Shown piece after piece: positions 1 to 9,268 of a stretch of DNA of 64,000 nucleotides. The DNA is from Candidatus Marinamargulisbacteria bacterium SCGC AAA071-K20 (GTDB taxonomy: Bacteria > Margulisbacteria > Marinamargulisbacteria > GCA-2716485 > AAA071-K20): positions 1-64,000 of the forward strand of contig QFBU01000001.1 in the NCBI GenBank assembly GCA_003265975.1. Direction: 5' to 3'. The notes below the pieces were generated by a model. That model was given only the letters and a program-made list of their open reading frames with translations, made no database searches and was not told the DNA's origin. A program made the position numbers and the translations under genes. The stretch's first letter is position 1; each line of letters opens with the position of its first letter.

Positions 1-94
1 TAAAAATGTTAAGAGATGTTTTTTTGAACTTGAAAAGAGCCAGTGGTTAAAAAATTAGTAAGTTATTAATTTACAAGAAAAAAAATTAAGACAG

Positions 95-1447
95 TTAATA
101 TATCATGCTTATCATCATGTCCCTTATTAGAGGCAAGTAATGGACTTGAAAGGCTATAGAGGGAGACATAAGTAAGTGGATGGGTTCTGTGGTGTTTGCA
201 TTTTTAATACTTGATAAAATAAAGTTCTGTCTTCGTAGGTTGTCAGGCCTTTTTGAAAGTTCTTGTTTAATAAATAGAGTTCTTGCTTCAGATGAAAGAG
301 ATAGACACGCTGAAAACAAAAGTAGAGTCACAATCATCACCCTTTTAAGTATTGACCAGTTTTTACAAAGGCCTAAAAGAACTAAGGGATAGCTCATAAA
401 TACAGGCATTAAAAAATTGGGGTTAAGTTTTTTACTTATAAGAAGTAAATACAGCAAATTGATTATAATCACACTAGAAATTGATATAAATAAAATACTA
501 TGACTCTCTAATGTCTTTCTATTTTTAATTGCTTGATACAGAGACAACACTACTAGTCCTAGTATAAATACAAATACAAAGCTGGGTGTAAAGTGACGAT
601 TAATTAAGTCTATCCGCTCAATAAAAGGCATGCTTACGTCGGTAAATGTATTTGTTGACATGAAGCTCATCTCTCTAAAAAACCGCCTTGTTATTCCATA
701 AAAACCTACAGGATGTAAAACATAAGGTGTCAGCAGTATGAAGGTTGAAGTAAGCAGTGCGAACGCCTGTAAAAACTTTTTTGACATTCTTTTTAGACCG
801 CCTACGTTTAATCTTAATAAGGGCCCAAAGTAGCAATAGAAAAATAGTAAGGGTAAAAAAGTGATCGCTTGTGTTTTTATTGAAACAGCAACGCCAAGTA
901 ATATACTTCCGATAAAAAATGATCTTGAAAATAATTGATTGTCTTTGTGAAAAAACCAAATCGATAAAAGAAGTACAAAGCCAAGAGCCCAGTCTGGACG
1001 AAACCATTCAGAGGCAATAAAAAACATGGGTTGGACGACCACTAAACTACAAATAACTATGGCAGATAATTGAGATAACGATTTTCTGGATAGTGAATAT
1101 AAAACAACTACTGAGCCGAGTGCAAACCAGGTTGTTACCCATCTAGTTATCAGTACGAGTAAATTCACATCCTCAGATATTAAGGCGGGGAGTGCAAACA
1201 CTAAATGGGTTAAAAAATAAATATACCCATTGTTTAAATTAAAGGTGAGCATCTTTACAAGGTTTAAAGTCTTGAATCCTTCGAACATCGTTATTAATTG
1301 ATGAAAATGAATTGCACTATCAGAATGGTATTGAATCATATAAAAGAAATTATGATTATACATATTTTTAACCGCTAGTATTGCAGTTAATATGGTTATA
1401 TAGGCACAAAACAGCCCGTGTCTTTTAAAGATTTTTAGAATAGTCAC
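95..1447 (-). CDS. Polytopic membrane protein, probable GT-C type glycosyltransferase
   Basis: The 450-residue product is hydrophobic almost throughout, with roughly ten to twelve membrane segments. A short polar segment after the first helix (YHSDSAIHFHQL) has an acidic residue where GT39/ArnT-like lipid-linked-sugar transferases carry their catalytic aspartate. The last ~60 residues are more polar. The start is GTG at 1445-1447, followed by TILKIFKRHG; a TATAAT on the minus strand (1454-1459) lies 6 nt before it and no Shine-Dalgarno is present. The gene is divergent from the O-antigen ligase-like gene at 1505, which fits cell-surface polysaccharide or LPS modification. The family assignment rests on topology and one motif; another polytopic transferase or polymerase is possible. 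Confidence 0.6.
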   Translation of the reverse strand: MTILKIFKRHGLFCAYITILTAILAVKNMYNHNFFYMIQYHSDSAIHFHQLITMFEGFKTLNLVKMLTFNLNNGYIYFLTHLVFALPALISEDVNLLVLITRWVTTWFALGSVVVLYSLSRKSLSQLSAIVICSLVVVQPMFFIASEWFRPDWALGFVLLLSIWFFHKDNQLFSRSFFIGSILLGVAVSIKTQAITFLPLLFFYCYFGPLLRLNVGGLKRMSKKFLQAFALLTSTFILLTPYVLHPVGFYGITRRFFREMSFMSTNTFTDVSMPFIERIDLINRHFTPSFVFVFILGLVVLSLYQAIKNRKTLESHSILFISISSVIIINLLYLLLISKKLNPNFLMPVFMSYPLVLLGLCKNWSILKRVMIVTLLLFSACLSLSSEARTLFIKQELSKRPDNLRRQNFILSSIKNANTTEPIHLLMSPSIAFQVHYLPLIRDMMISMIY

Positions 1448-1453
1448 TTTCTT

Positions 1454-1459
1454 ATTATA
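1454..1459 (-). promoter_or_regulatory. -10 element for the GT-C-like gene
   Basis: A perfect TATAAT on the minus strand, 6 nt from the GTG start at 1447. No convincing -35 hexamer is seen at 17 nt. The position predicts a transcript starting at or next to the start codon. Confidence 0.35.
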
Positions 1460-1504
1460 ACGTAAGATTTCAAAATTAAATCTAGCTACTTATTTCAGGT
1501 CTTT

Positions 1505-4090
1505 ATGATACAATCAAGACATCAAATCATGACTTATTCAAAAACCGAAAAAATATTTAATATACTCTTTCTTGCATTCATGTTTGCACTTGTTGTTGGT
1601 ACCCCAATGATATATACCTCCATTACTCGCTCGGTTTTTGAAGTCAATAAATTACTACTTTTGCGTTTTGTTTTAGTTGGGGGAATGTTTACTTGGTTTT
1701 TTAAATATGTGTTGTACAAGAGCAACGGCTTTGATAATAAAGAAGCAGAAAGCTACAACATCTTAGGGTTTCGTTGGAAGCGAATTGGCCTAGAAATCCC
1801 TTTACTTATTTGGTTGATTGTAAATTTTGTTTCCACAATTTTTTCTGAAAATATTCGCATTAGCATTATAGGGTCTTATGATAGATGGGAAGGCATAATT
1901 ACCATCATCAACTATGTCTGCCTTATTGCTATGTTTGCAAAACTCGTCGTTAAAGAGTTCCAAGTACGATGGTTGTGTTTTGGGATTGTCGCCTCTACAG
2001 CTATTGCAGCTATATATGGTGTGCTTCAAAGTGCTGGATTTGACTTCATGCATTGGAGTAAAGATCCTACCTTTAGAGTATTTGCAAGTATAAACAACCC
2101 TGTTCACTACTGCGCTTATGTGGCCATGACGGTCCCTCTAGGAATCTCAATGCTTCTATATAAACTAAAACGTTATGAAAAAAAAGAACGAAGTCAGCAA
2201 GAGCCTCTTTTTTATAAGGCCATTCAATTTTTCATGTTTTTCTTGATGGCTTTAGTCATTATTTTAAATAGCTATTTTTCAACGGGTGCATTTGAAGTTA
2301 GCACGACCTTTTTTATCTTAGTATTTTCTTGGGTAGTGTCTCTTTTTGTAAACACTCCAAAAATTAAATTGCCCTTTTTATTTATAGTATTTTTAGTCTT
2401 ACTTAATGGTTTTGTATTTAACTCTCAGTTAACGATTCCTTTTGCACAAGTGTCTGTTCTACTAGGGATGATTTGGTACCTGTGTACAATTCTAAATTCA
2501 GAGACAACCCCTGAACAAGTAAAGATTAGTTATCTAGTAGGCTTTACGACCATCTTATTAACACTGATACAGCTTGAATGGCTTGATATTACGAGAGCAC
2601 AGTGGGTAGGATTCTTTTTTGCAGCTAGTATTCAAACCATTCTATTTACAGCTCCCAAATGGGAAAACTCTATAAAAGCGTTGTTGTTTATTTGCACAGG
2701 GCTTATTTACTATACGCAGGCACTTTCGTTTTCTAGAGCCACGTGGGTAGGTTTTTCATTAATGATGCCTCTTTATTATCTACTCATCACCAAGAGCTTA
2801 AGTATGAAAACAGAAAAGGCCTTTATTAAAGACTTCTTTTTAACCTTATTTATGAATGGGATATTTTGTTTGTTATTTACGTTTAGAGTTTATGCACATC
2901 ATACGGGTCTGGCTATTGGGGTTATTTTAGTTTTTTTAGCCGGACTTGCCTTACTACTTAGAAATGGGCGCACTGAGGGCGAGCAAGTTAACGCCAAAGA
3001 ATTACTCTATCTAGTACTGTTTTTATTGTGTATTTTCCCTGTTTTCATGTTAGTGAGTACGGCTGCTTTTATCATTTCATTTAAAATGTTATTACTCGCC
3101 GCTATGTTCTGGCTTAGTTTTCAAATGTCAGGTGTTGTCTCTAGAACTCAAGAAAAGATTGTACTTATGATAAGTTTTGCACATTTACAGTTAACAGGAA
3201 CATCTCTATTTAACTTTTTAGCCTTCTTTGTTTTTATTCTTCTATATCATTTTCTATACCTTCGGTCCAAAGATCTTAACAAAGCCGAAACAAGTTGGTT
3301 ATTTTATTTTCTTTTGTCCTTTGGATTTTTAATAAGTTTACCCACTATACCTACCCTACTTACTGAAATCAGTCATTTATTAATGTTGGTTCCAGCTGTT
3401 CAATTTATGGCCGGATCGGTCAGCTTGGCTTTAGTTGCTATCATTATTTATTTTATAAGTTTCAAGAGCTTGGACAAATTATCAGACCCTAATCATCAAC
3501 TCAAATTTATTGTCGGCTTGGTTATGGTTGCTGTGCTAAGTGGCGGCTTCTCGTATTCTGTACATCACTTTGTAGAAAAAAAGAACAATGACACCATTGA
3601 GTTAGGTGTGGCATATAATATTAAAGCTAGATCTGATGGGTATAAAGACTCCATAAAAGAAGCAAGAATTGCCATGTGGAAAAGTGCTATCCCGTGGGTT
3701 AAAGACTATCCACTAGTAGGTTCGGGGCTAGATACCATCAAGTATATGTACCCTGTTTACCGAATTCCAGAATATGGAATCAGAGAAGGTGGTCACAACT
3801 TTACACCTGACCGATTACATAACGAATATTTAAATATGCTTTGTTCAAAAGGTGTTATTGGATTTATTGCCTACTATATTATTTTTCTACTAGCCTGGTA
3901 TTTTATCTTGTTAAAAGGTCTTTACCGAAAAGTTAATTCGAAACTAGGAATGATTACAGTTGCCTGCCTCACGGGCGTCGGGATTTTTCTTGGACAATTG
4001 ATGTTCAACTTTGGTGTGGTAGCTACATTAGTATTATTTTATATTTTTATCGGCTTGGGTTACGCCCTTATTAAACAAGACTCTTTATGA
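1505..4090 (+). CDS. O-antigen ligase / Wzy polymerase family membrane protein
   Basis: This 861-residue polytopic inner-membrane protein is longer than typical WaaL/Wzy proteins (~400-450 residues) because of extra membrane helices in the middle. The signature is the periplasmic loop and following helix near residue 770, RLHNEYLNMLCSKGVIGFI, the H-N-x-Y-L-x-x-L-x-x-x-G pattern of the Wzy_C/O-antigen ligase family. Just before it is a GSGLDTIKYMYP segment, also typical. Such proteins join or polymerise lipid-linked glycans. Starts at 1505 and 1529 are both possible; AGG at 1497-1499 slightly favours 1505. The stop overlaps the next start as ATGA. Ligase and polymerase cannot be told apart by sequence alone. 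Confidence 0.8.
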   Translation: MIQSRHQIMTYSKTEKIFNILFLAFMFALVVGTPMIYTSITRSVFEVNKLLLLRFVLVGGMFTWFFKYVLYKSNGFDNKEAESYNILGFRWKRIGLEIPLLIWLIVNFVSTIFSENIRISIIGSYDRWEGIITIINYVCLIAMFAKLVVKEFQVRWLCFGIVASTAIAAIYGVLQSAGFDFMHWSKDPTFRVFASINNPVHYCAYVAMTVPLGISMLLYKLKRYEKKERSQQEPLFYKAIQFFMFFLMALVIILNSYFSTGAFEVSTTFFILVFSWVVSLFVNTPKIKLPFLFIVFLVLLNGFVFNSQLTIPFAQVSVLLGMIWYLCTILNSETTPEQVKISYLVGFTTILLTLIQLEWLDITRAQWVGFFFAASIQTILFTAPKWENSIKALLFICTGLIYYTQALSFSRATWVGFSLMMPLYYLLITKSLSMKTEKAFIKDFFLTLFMNGIFCLLFTFRVYAHHTGLAIGVILVFLAGLALLLRNGRTEGEQVNAKELLYLVLFLLCIFPVFMLVSTAAFIISFKMLLLAAMFWLSFQMSGVVSRTQEKIVLMISFAHLQLTGTSLFNFLAFFVFILLYHFLYLRSKDLNKAETSWLFYFLLSFGFLISLPTIPTLLTEISHLLMLVPAVQFMAGSVSLALVAIIIYFISFKSLDKLSDPNHQLKFIVGLVMVAVLSGGFSYSVHHFVEKKNNDTIELGVAYNIKARSDGYKDSIKEARIAMWKSAIPWVKDYPLVGSGLDTIKYMYPVYRIPEYGIREGGHNFTPDRLHNEYLNMLCSKGVIGFIAYYIIFLLAWYFILLKGLYRKVNSKLGMITVACLTGVGIFLGQLMFNFGVVATLVLFYIFIGLGYALIKQDSL

Positions 4091-5178
4091 CTGAAAAACT
4101 AGACGACAATACTATTTCTATAAACAAAATTAGCCCTGTTAGGTGGGGACTTATTGTTCTGTTTTTTCTATTTTCTTGTGTATTAGTTTGGCAATATGTT
4201 AAACCCTTTCAAGCAGAACTTCACTTTAGAGATGGGTTTAATTTAGGGGCTAGCAAACGATTTAAATATGCCATTGAAGAACTTGAAAAAGCCAAAAGTT
4301 ATGCCCCTTGGGAAACTCACTATCAAATACAACTTGCAAAATATTATGAAGAATTTGCTTTAACTCAAAGTAATCCAAGTGAAAAGATCCGGCTTTTAAA
4401 AAAAGCTGAAAGTACTTATAAACATATAATAGTCTTAGACAAGCAAAACCCTTGGTACCGCAATAGACTAGCCATGACGTACAACCGACTGAAAGAGGCT
4501 GAACCTCAACATGCTACTAAGTATGCAGCTCTTTCTGGCGAAAACATTAAATTGGGAGCAATGTTAGACAAACAGAATCCTTTATTTCAGTTAAATTACG
4601 CCTCACATCTTCATAAATTAAATAGACTTGAAGATGCTAAAATTTATTATAAAAAGGTAATTGACTACGATAACAGATTTGGAGAGGCGTATTACAACCT
4701 TGCAGATATCTATCGACAAGAAAAAAAGTTAGACAAAACGCTTTATTACTATAAAGAACTTTATCGAACTAACCCGAAATTTAAAAATATCAACTTGGCT
4801 CTTGCGAGCACGCACATCATACTTGGTAATAAAGATGAGGCTATTGTTCACTTAGAAAATGTTATTAATAAAAACCCAAAACAATTTGAACCTCTTAGAA
4901 GTCTTGCGGCTTTGTATCATCAAAAGCAGGAGTGGTTAAAAGCGGCGGCGACGTATAGATTGATTTTAAATTATTTCCCTGAAAAAAAAGAACTACACCC
5001 CTTCTATATTCAAGCATTGGTTAACGCGGCACGTTTTAAACTGGCTATTTTAGAACTGCAGAAGTTTATTAAGGAAAACCCGGATAATAGAGCTGCAAAA
5101 GAGCAAATGTCAAAAATTGAACTTTTTTTGAAGAAAGCCATTAATGAACAACAGGCTAGTAAGAACAAAAAGAAATGA
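4087..5178 (+). CDS. Membrane-anchored TPR protein
   Basis: 363 residues. A single N-terminal membrane segment (about residues 19-38, GLIVLFFLFSCVLVWQYV) is followed by about seven tetratricopeptide-like helical pairs, for example LEDAKIYYKKVIDYDNRFGE and AYYNLADIYRQEKKLDKTLY. The tail is lysine-rich. It is translationally coupled (ATGA) to the ligase-like gene upstream and to hflX downstream. TPR proteins paired with Wzy/WaaL-like proteins commonly act as assembly partners or chain-length factors; that role is inferred from the neighbourhood. No enzymatic motif is visible. Confidence 0.8.
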   Translation: MTEKLDDNTISINKISPVRWGLIVLFFLFSCVLVWQYVKPFQAELHFRDGFNLGASKRFKYAIEELEKAKSYAPWETHYQIQLAKYYEEFALTQSNPSEKIRLLKKAESTYKHIIVLDKQNPWYRNRLAMTYNRLKEAEPQHATKYAALSGENIKLGAMLDKQNPLFQLNYASHLHKLNRLEDAKIYYKKVIDYDNRFGEAYYNLADIYRQEKKLDKTLYYYKELYRTNPKFKNINLALASTHIILGNKDEAIVHLENVINKNPKQFEPLRSLAALYHQKQEWLKAAATYRLILNYFPEKKELHPFYIQALVNAARFKLAILELQKFIKENPDNRAAKEQMSKIELFLKKAINEQQASKNKKK

Positions 5179-6434
5179 ACCAAGCCATTTTGGTAGGCGT
5201 TGAAATAAAGTCTAGAGAAACCCCTCAATGGACTATAGAGCATTCTCTTGAAGAACTATCAGAACTAGCAAGAACAGCAGGCGTTAAGGTTATAGAACGA
5301 CTTACACAAGCCAGAGAAAAACCAGACCCTAGAACATATATAGGTAAAGGAAAAGTAGCTGAACTAAAAGCTATTATTGAAGAAACCGACGCTACCATTG
5401 TACTTACCGATGACGAACTTACTCCAGCACAATCTAAAAACCTAGAAAAAGAACTCAATGTAAAAATATTAGACCGAACCGGTTTAATTTTAGATATTTT
5501 TGCATCAAGAGCACAAACAGCTGAAGCGCAATTACAGGTAGAACTAGCACAGCTAGAATATATGATGCCTAGACTTACAAACATGTGGACTCATCTGTCT
5601 AGGATGGGTGGTGGAATTGGGACAAAAGGGCCTGGTGAAAAGCAATTAGAAACTGACAAACGTTTGGTTAGAAAACGAATTACATTAATCAAAAAGAAAC
5701 TAGAGCAGGTACAACAGAGTAGAGACTTGAGACGAAAAAAAAGAAAAGAAGTTCCGGTTATATGTGGCGCCCTGACTGGCTATACAAATGCTGGAAAGTC
5801 TACAATATTGAATCAGTTAACCAATGCTGAAGTATTAGCAGAAGACAAGTTATTCGCAACATTAGACCCAACTAGCCGACGATTTCAATTACCAACAAAT
5901 CAAGAAACTGTATTAACAGATACCGTAGGGTTTCTACAAAAGCTTCCTCATCAGCTTGTAAAGGCCTTTTATTCAACTTTAGAAGAAGTTACAGAGGCTG
6001 ACTATCTAGTCCATGTTTGTGACGTCTCTCACCCAAATTTAGAAGGGATGTTAGACACTACCAAATCTATAATTAAGTCATTGAAGGCCGATAATATTCC
6101 CATGGTTTATGTATTCAATAAAATAGACAAAGTGGCTAAACCTAATCAAGTAAAGAAGAGCTTAGATCAGTATGAACCAAAAATATTTATTTCGGCTCTA
6201 GATAAAGACGGAATAGACCAATTAATAGTGGCAATAAATGACTTATTAGAAAGCTATCAAGAAGACATGTCGTTTAACGTTCCATACAACAAAATGGACA
6301 TAGTTCATATGATACATCAGTATGGAAATGTGAATGATATTAAGTACGACAATGACTTTATTAGAATTCAAGCAACGATTAATAGGTTAAAAGGCGAAAG
6401 ACTACTCAACCAACTTTATTCACATTCAAAGTAG
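5175..6434 (+). CDS. hflX: GTPase HflX
   Basis: This 419-residue ribosome-associated GTPase splits stalled or stress-inactivated 70S ribosomes. The N-terminal HflX domain includes the family stretch near residues 55-62 (DPRTYIGKGK) and SRMGGGIGTKGPGEKQLE, followed by an Arg/Lys-rich helical linker. The G domain follows: G1 GYTNAGKST near residue 202, G3 DTVGF near 250, G4 NKID near 316. Length is normal for the family. The start overlaps the stop of the TPR gene (ATGA), making it the last gene of a three-gene operon. Placement after polysaccharide genes appears incidental. Confidence 0.95.
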   Translation: MNQAILVGVEIKSRETPQWTIEHSLEELSELARTAGVKVIERLTQAREKPDPRTYIGKGKVAELKAIIEETDATIVLTDDELTPAQSKNLEKELNVKILDRTGLILDIFASRAQTAEAQLQVELAQLEYMMPRLTNMWTHLSRMGGGIGTKGPGEKQLETDKRLVRKRITLIKKKLEQVQQSRDLRRKKRKEVPVICGALTGYTNAGKSTILNQLTNAEVLAEDKLFATLDPTSRRFQLPTNQETVLTDTVGFLQKLPHQLVKAFYSTLEEVTEADYLVHVCDVSHPNLEGMLDTTKSIIKSLKADNIPMVYVFNKIDKVAKPNQVKKSLDQYEPKIFISALDKDGIDQLIVAINDLLESYQEDMSFNVPYNKMDIVHMIHQYGNVNDIKYDNDFIRIQATINRLKGERLLNQLYSHSK

Positions 6435-6471
6435 ACATTAAAACATCTGAAATTTTTAGGAAAAAAGTATT

Positions 6472-6743
6472 ATGCAAACTAGTAGTTCCTCAGACAGTGC
6501 AAATGAAAGATCAAGCTATAAAGACGCAGTAATAGATTTAGATGGTTATAATGTCTATACATCGCCTATAGACCAATTTCTAACAATTACGATAAACGAC
6601 ATTGCCTATACAAATTTTCTAGTGGAACTACATTTACAACGACTTTAAGTGCAGGAGAACATTCTATCAGGACTCATTTTGAGGGTTATACGAATTTACT
6701 AAGCTACTTGAGTAAAGCACAGGGCCAAAACGCCCACGTTTGA
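6472..6743 (+). pseudogene. Small PEGA-like gene split by a -1 frameshift at a slippery heptamer
   Basis: From ATG 6472 (AGG and A-rich stretch about 10 nt upstream) an open frame runs 58 codons to TAA at 6646-6648. The -1 frame from 6612 stays open to TGA at 6741-6743. Joined, the product is about 90 residues: a Ser-rich start, then FLTITINDIAYTNF followed by SSGTTFTTTLSAGEHSIRTHFEGYTN. The second half resembles the PEGA beta-sandwich pattern (aromatic or hydrophobic strand, L-x-x-G-x-H-x-I, then EGY). The switch point 6612-6618 reads A AAT TTT in the zero frame, a formally slippery X XXY YYZ heptamer. It could be a simple one-base deletion, a sequencing error, or programmed -1 frameshifting. 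This entry also accounts for the otherwise gene-free stretch 6435-6774. Confidence 0.5.
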
Positions 6744-6784
6744 GCGAAATTGGATGTTTTGGTGCTGTCCGCCCCTAGCGGGCG
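6725..6784. terminator. Two stem-loops between convergent hflX/PEGA-like and ankyrin genes
   Basis: CCAAAAC at 6725-6731 pairs with GTTTTGG at 6756-6762. Immediately after, CGCCC at 6770-6774 pairs with GGGCG at 6780-6784; this all-GC stem stands out in AT-rich DNA and its loop holds the stop codon of the ankyrin gene. Neither stem has a T-tract, so a rho-independent terminator is not proven. Confidence 0.3.
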
Positions 6785-8028
6785 CCGTATTCGAATAGGT
6801 TCGATACTTCTTTTGTATGTCCAAAAAAAGCAGCAATAACAAGAGGGGTATCCCCTATTTTATCTTTTTTATTTACATCTGCCTTGTTCTCTAATAATTG
6901 AGAAAGAACGTCATTGTGTCCGCCTTGTGCGGCCCAATGAAGAGGCGTTCGTTTATGATCATCGGTAGGATCTACGGGTATGCGTTGTTTTAAAAGTATT
7001 GATGCCAATTTAGACTTTCCGTGAGTGGCGGCCCAATGAAGTAATGTTCGGCCGTATTTATCCTTTTTTTTAAGGTCGGCTTTGTTATCTACTAAAATAT
7101 CGACGACACCGTAATGATCGTTGTAGGCCGCGAGGTCTAGTGGCGTTAAATTACTTTCTTTTTCTGAGACGTTAACTTTAGCTTTTGCACTTATAAGTTG
7201 TTTGGTAATCTCTAAAGTTCCGTTTCTTGCAGCAATATGTAGAGGGGTTAGTCCGTTTTCGTCTTTGATGTTCACTTTAGCGCCATGCTCTAAGAGTAAT
7301 TTCACTATTTGATGGTTGTAAGTAAATACGGCCCAAAAAATAGGCGTCCAATTCATTTTACCCACTATATTTACTTTTGCTTTGTGGTCTAATAGCAAAT
7401 TAACTACCTGTACATAATTCTTTCTTATGGCAATTTCTATATAGGTATACATATTTTTTTTGTCTATGTATTCGTCTATATCAAGTTTTACTTTAGTTTT
7501 CTTAAATAAAAAGGCTAAATATTCAAAATGTCCATTCTCTACGGCCCATTTGAGTCTGTTTTTTGTACTCTTTAAGCGTTCAACTTTCTTTTCGTTTTCG
7601 AAATAGTATTGTTTCCAACTCATTTTAATGGGTTTTGGTCCCCCATACTTGCCATTACATTGAGTTTTCCATTCTCCCTCAAGTGCAAGGTCCATAAATA
7701 TAGTTTTTAGATGTGACAGGGCAAATACCTTGTCTTCTTCTTTTCCATATGAAAATCGGGTTTTTTCAAGTTTTTCTAGGTAATCTTGGTCTGTATGATA
7801 GAGCATAGCAATATTTTCCCATGCTTCTATTAGGCCTTGTCTTGAGGCTTTGTCGTGAGCTTTTATGCTCAGTTTCTTTTTAAAGTTGTCTATTGCAAGT
7901 AGGTATTTTTCTCTTGCTTCATCAAAGTTCCCTTGATTGTAAAGAGTTTTACCCTGTAATAGAAAGTCTTGACCTTCATTTTTACTCACTGTATTTGACT
8001 TTTTAAACACTAAATCGTACGTACCCAC
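6775..8028 (-). CDS. Ankyrin-repeat protein with N-terminal TPR-like segment
   Basis: 417 residues with no signal peptide or membrane helix. Residues ~20-55 form a TPR-like helix pair (GKTLYNQGNFDEAREKYLLA). From about residue 165 to the end there are about eight ankyrin repeats, the clearest being GLTPLHIAARNGTLEITKQL, GRTLLHWAATHGKSKLA and KRTPLHWAAQGGHNDVL. The start is GTG 8026-8028; the best Shine-Dalgarno-like run (AAGGAAG) is ~14 nt away, so the exact start is uncertain. Ankyrin repeats bind proteins, and in bacteria they occur in periplasmic, cytosolic and secreted host-directed proteins. Nothing in the sequence shows export. It sits downstream of coaE after a 62-bp gap with an 18-bp palindrome at 8057-8074. 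Confidence 0.9.
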   Translation of the reverse strand: MGTYDLVFKKSNTVSKNEGQDFLLQGKTLYNQGNFDEAREKYLLAIDNFKKKLSIKAHDKASRQGLIEAWENIAMLYHTDQDYLEKLEKTRFSYGKEEDKVFALSHLKTIFMDLALEGEWKTQCNGKYGGPKPIKMSWKQYYFENEKKVERLKSTKNRLKWAVENGHFEYLAFLFKKTKVKLDIDEYIDKKNMYTYIEIAIRKNYVQVVNLLLDHKAKVNIVGKMNWTPIFWAVFTYNHQIVKLLLEHGAKVNIKDENGLTPLHIAARNGTLEITKQLISAKAKVNVSEKESNLTPLDLAAYNDHYGVVDILVDNKADLKKKDKYGRTLLHWAATHGKSKLASILLKQRIPVDPTDDHKRTPLHWAAQGGHNDVLSQLLENKADVNKKDKIGDTPLVIAAFFGHTKEVSNLFEYGAR

Positions 8029-8056
8029 GTTATTTCTTACTTCCTTATCCCTTAAT

Positions 8057-8074
8057 CTAATAAAACTTTATTAG
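8057..8074. repeat. Palindrome upstream of the ankyrin gene
   Basis: CTAATAAA and TTTATTAG flank a 2-bp centre (AC), giving an 8-bp perfect inverted repeat. It lies in the 62-bp gap between the coaE stop and the ankyrin gene start. It could be an operator or a weak hairpin; it lacks a G/C stem or T-tract for a terminator. Confidence 0.3.
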
Positions 8075-8090
8075 TCCAGACCTGAATAGT

Positions 8091-8654
8091 CTACAGTTTG
8101 AACCCGTTTTTATCAAAGCATGTATAAACATGATTTTTTAAAGAGGCATCAAAATTGTTGAGAACTACAAAGTCTCCACTTTCTATATATTCTTGTCTTG
8201 TTCTTTGAAAAGCTGAAACTTTATGAAATTTATCACCTATACTTCGTATTATATTGTCATCATTTGCATCTACAATTAGAATCTTGTCGCAGCAAGTTTT
8301 CAAGTCAATTTCTTCAATTAGGGCTCCAGAAACCAACCCATTCTTATTCTTATTTTTTTCTATTATTTCTAGTACTTCTTGTTTAATCTTTGGATGAAGT
8401 ATCTTGTTCAACGATTCCAACTTTTTTTTATCATTAAATACTAGCTTGCCCAAATGGGTCCTACTAATCGATCCGTCAGTTGTCAAAATTGAGTCTCCAA
8501 ACGTAGTTATAAGTTCCTCAATTAACTCTTTCTTAAACAAAAGGGCATGCCCAATACTATCAAGATCAGCAATCCAGCATTTTTCTTCCTTTATTAATAT
8601 CTCTTGGACAGTCGTTTTTCCACTGCCTACCCTTCCAGATATTCCTAATATCAT
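8091..8654 (-). CDS. coaE: Dephospho-CoA kinase
   Basis: 187 residues. The enzyme phosphorylates the ribose 3'-OH of dephospho-CoA, the last step of CoA synthesis. The P-loop GRVGSGKTT is at residues 7-15 and is followed by the family's substrate segment (ADLDSIGHALL, usual form DAD-I-x-R/H). LNKILHPKIKQEV matches the L-x-x-I-x-H-P motif, and RTRQEY the lid region. The start has AAGGAG about 6 nt upstream. It overlaps the nadD stop by 4 nt, so NAD and CoA synthesis genes are co-transcribed here. The C-terminus is short but complete for the family. Confidence 0.92.
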   Translation of the reverse strand: MILGISGRVGSGKTTVQEILIKEEKCWIADLDSIGHALLFKKELIEELITTFGDSILTTDGSISRTHLGKLVFNDKKKLESLNKILHPKIKQEVLEIIEKNKNKNGLVSGALIEEIDLKTCCDKILIVDANDDNIIRSIGDKFHKVSAFQRTRQEYIESGDFVVLNNFDASLKNHVYTCFDKNGFKL

Positions 8655-9268
8655 AATGTCTCCTTTTTGAAAGAGTATATCAAAGGAATTAACGTTTTTG
8701 GACTATATTTTTCCCAATCGTTGTTTTTAAATAACAATTTGATAGTTGAAGACGAAATGTCTTTGAATGACTCCCCTACTATTGTTAACTTTTTAGTTGG
8801 TATAGCATTAAATTGTTCACCAAAATATTCTCGATATTTTTTTGTTTCAATACTGTCTCTTTTGACCACAATTAAACTTATCACTTTAGTGATAGTATGA
8901 ATGTCTTTCCACTTGTGTAGATCAAAAAAACAATCAGACCCCATTAAAAAATAGATTTTTTGTGTTTGAAAACGATCTTTAAAATGTTTAATTATGTCTA
9001 TTGCAAAGGTTTGGGTTTGTCTGTTTATTTCAAATCGGTCTATATGAATTTTAATTTTACTAGTAGCCCCTTCTAATTCAGGAACCATTTTTTCTAGTAA
9101 CTGCAAACGTTGTTCATCTGAAAACAAGGGTCGTGACTTTAAAGGGGTTTGGAATGTTGGTACTACAAATAGGTCCGTAATATCATACTCTTTTGGAATT
9201 TGTTCGATAGCGTATTGATGACCTAGATGGAAAGGGTCAAAAGCACCCCCATAAATAACAACAGCCAT
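8651..9268 (-). CDS. nadD: Nicotinate-nucleotide adenylyltransferase
   Basis: 205 residues. It transfers AMP from ATP to nicotinate mononucleotide, making deamido-NAD in cytosolic NAD synthesis. The nucleotidyltransferase signature GGAFDPFHLGH is at residues 7-17, with the K-S-R-P-L-F-S substrate region near 43-50, and SSSTIKLLF near the C-terminus matches the ISSTxIR phosphate-binding motif with Lys in place of Arg. The start codon overlaps the stop of the upstream sugar transferase by one base, and the stop overlaps coaE. Confidence 0.93.
   Translation of the reverse strand: MAVVIYGGAFDPFHLGHQYAIEQIPKEYDITDLFVVPTFQTPLKSRPLFSDEQRLQLLEKMVPELEGATSKIKIHIDRFEINRQTQTFAIDIIKHFKDRFQTQKIYFLMGSDCFFDLHKWKDIHTITKVISLIVVKRDSIETKKYREYFGEQFNAIPTKKLTIVGESFKDISSSTIKLLFKNNDWEKYSPKTLIPLIYSFKKETL

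Noticed and set aside
675..1007. A 110-codon minus-strand frame within the GT-C-like gene
   Set aside because: A shadow frame of a longer hydrophobic gene, Cys/Phe-rich from AT-rich codons, with no ribosome binding site.
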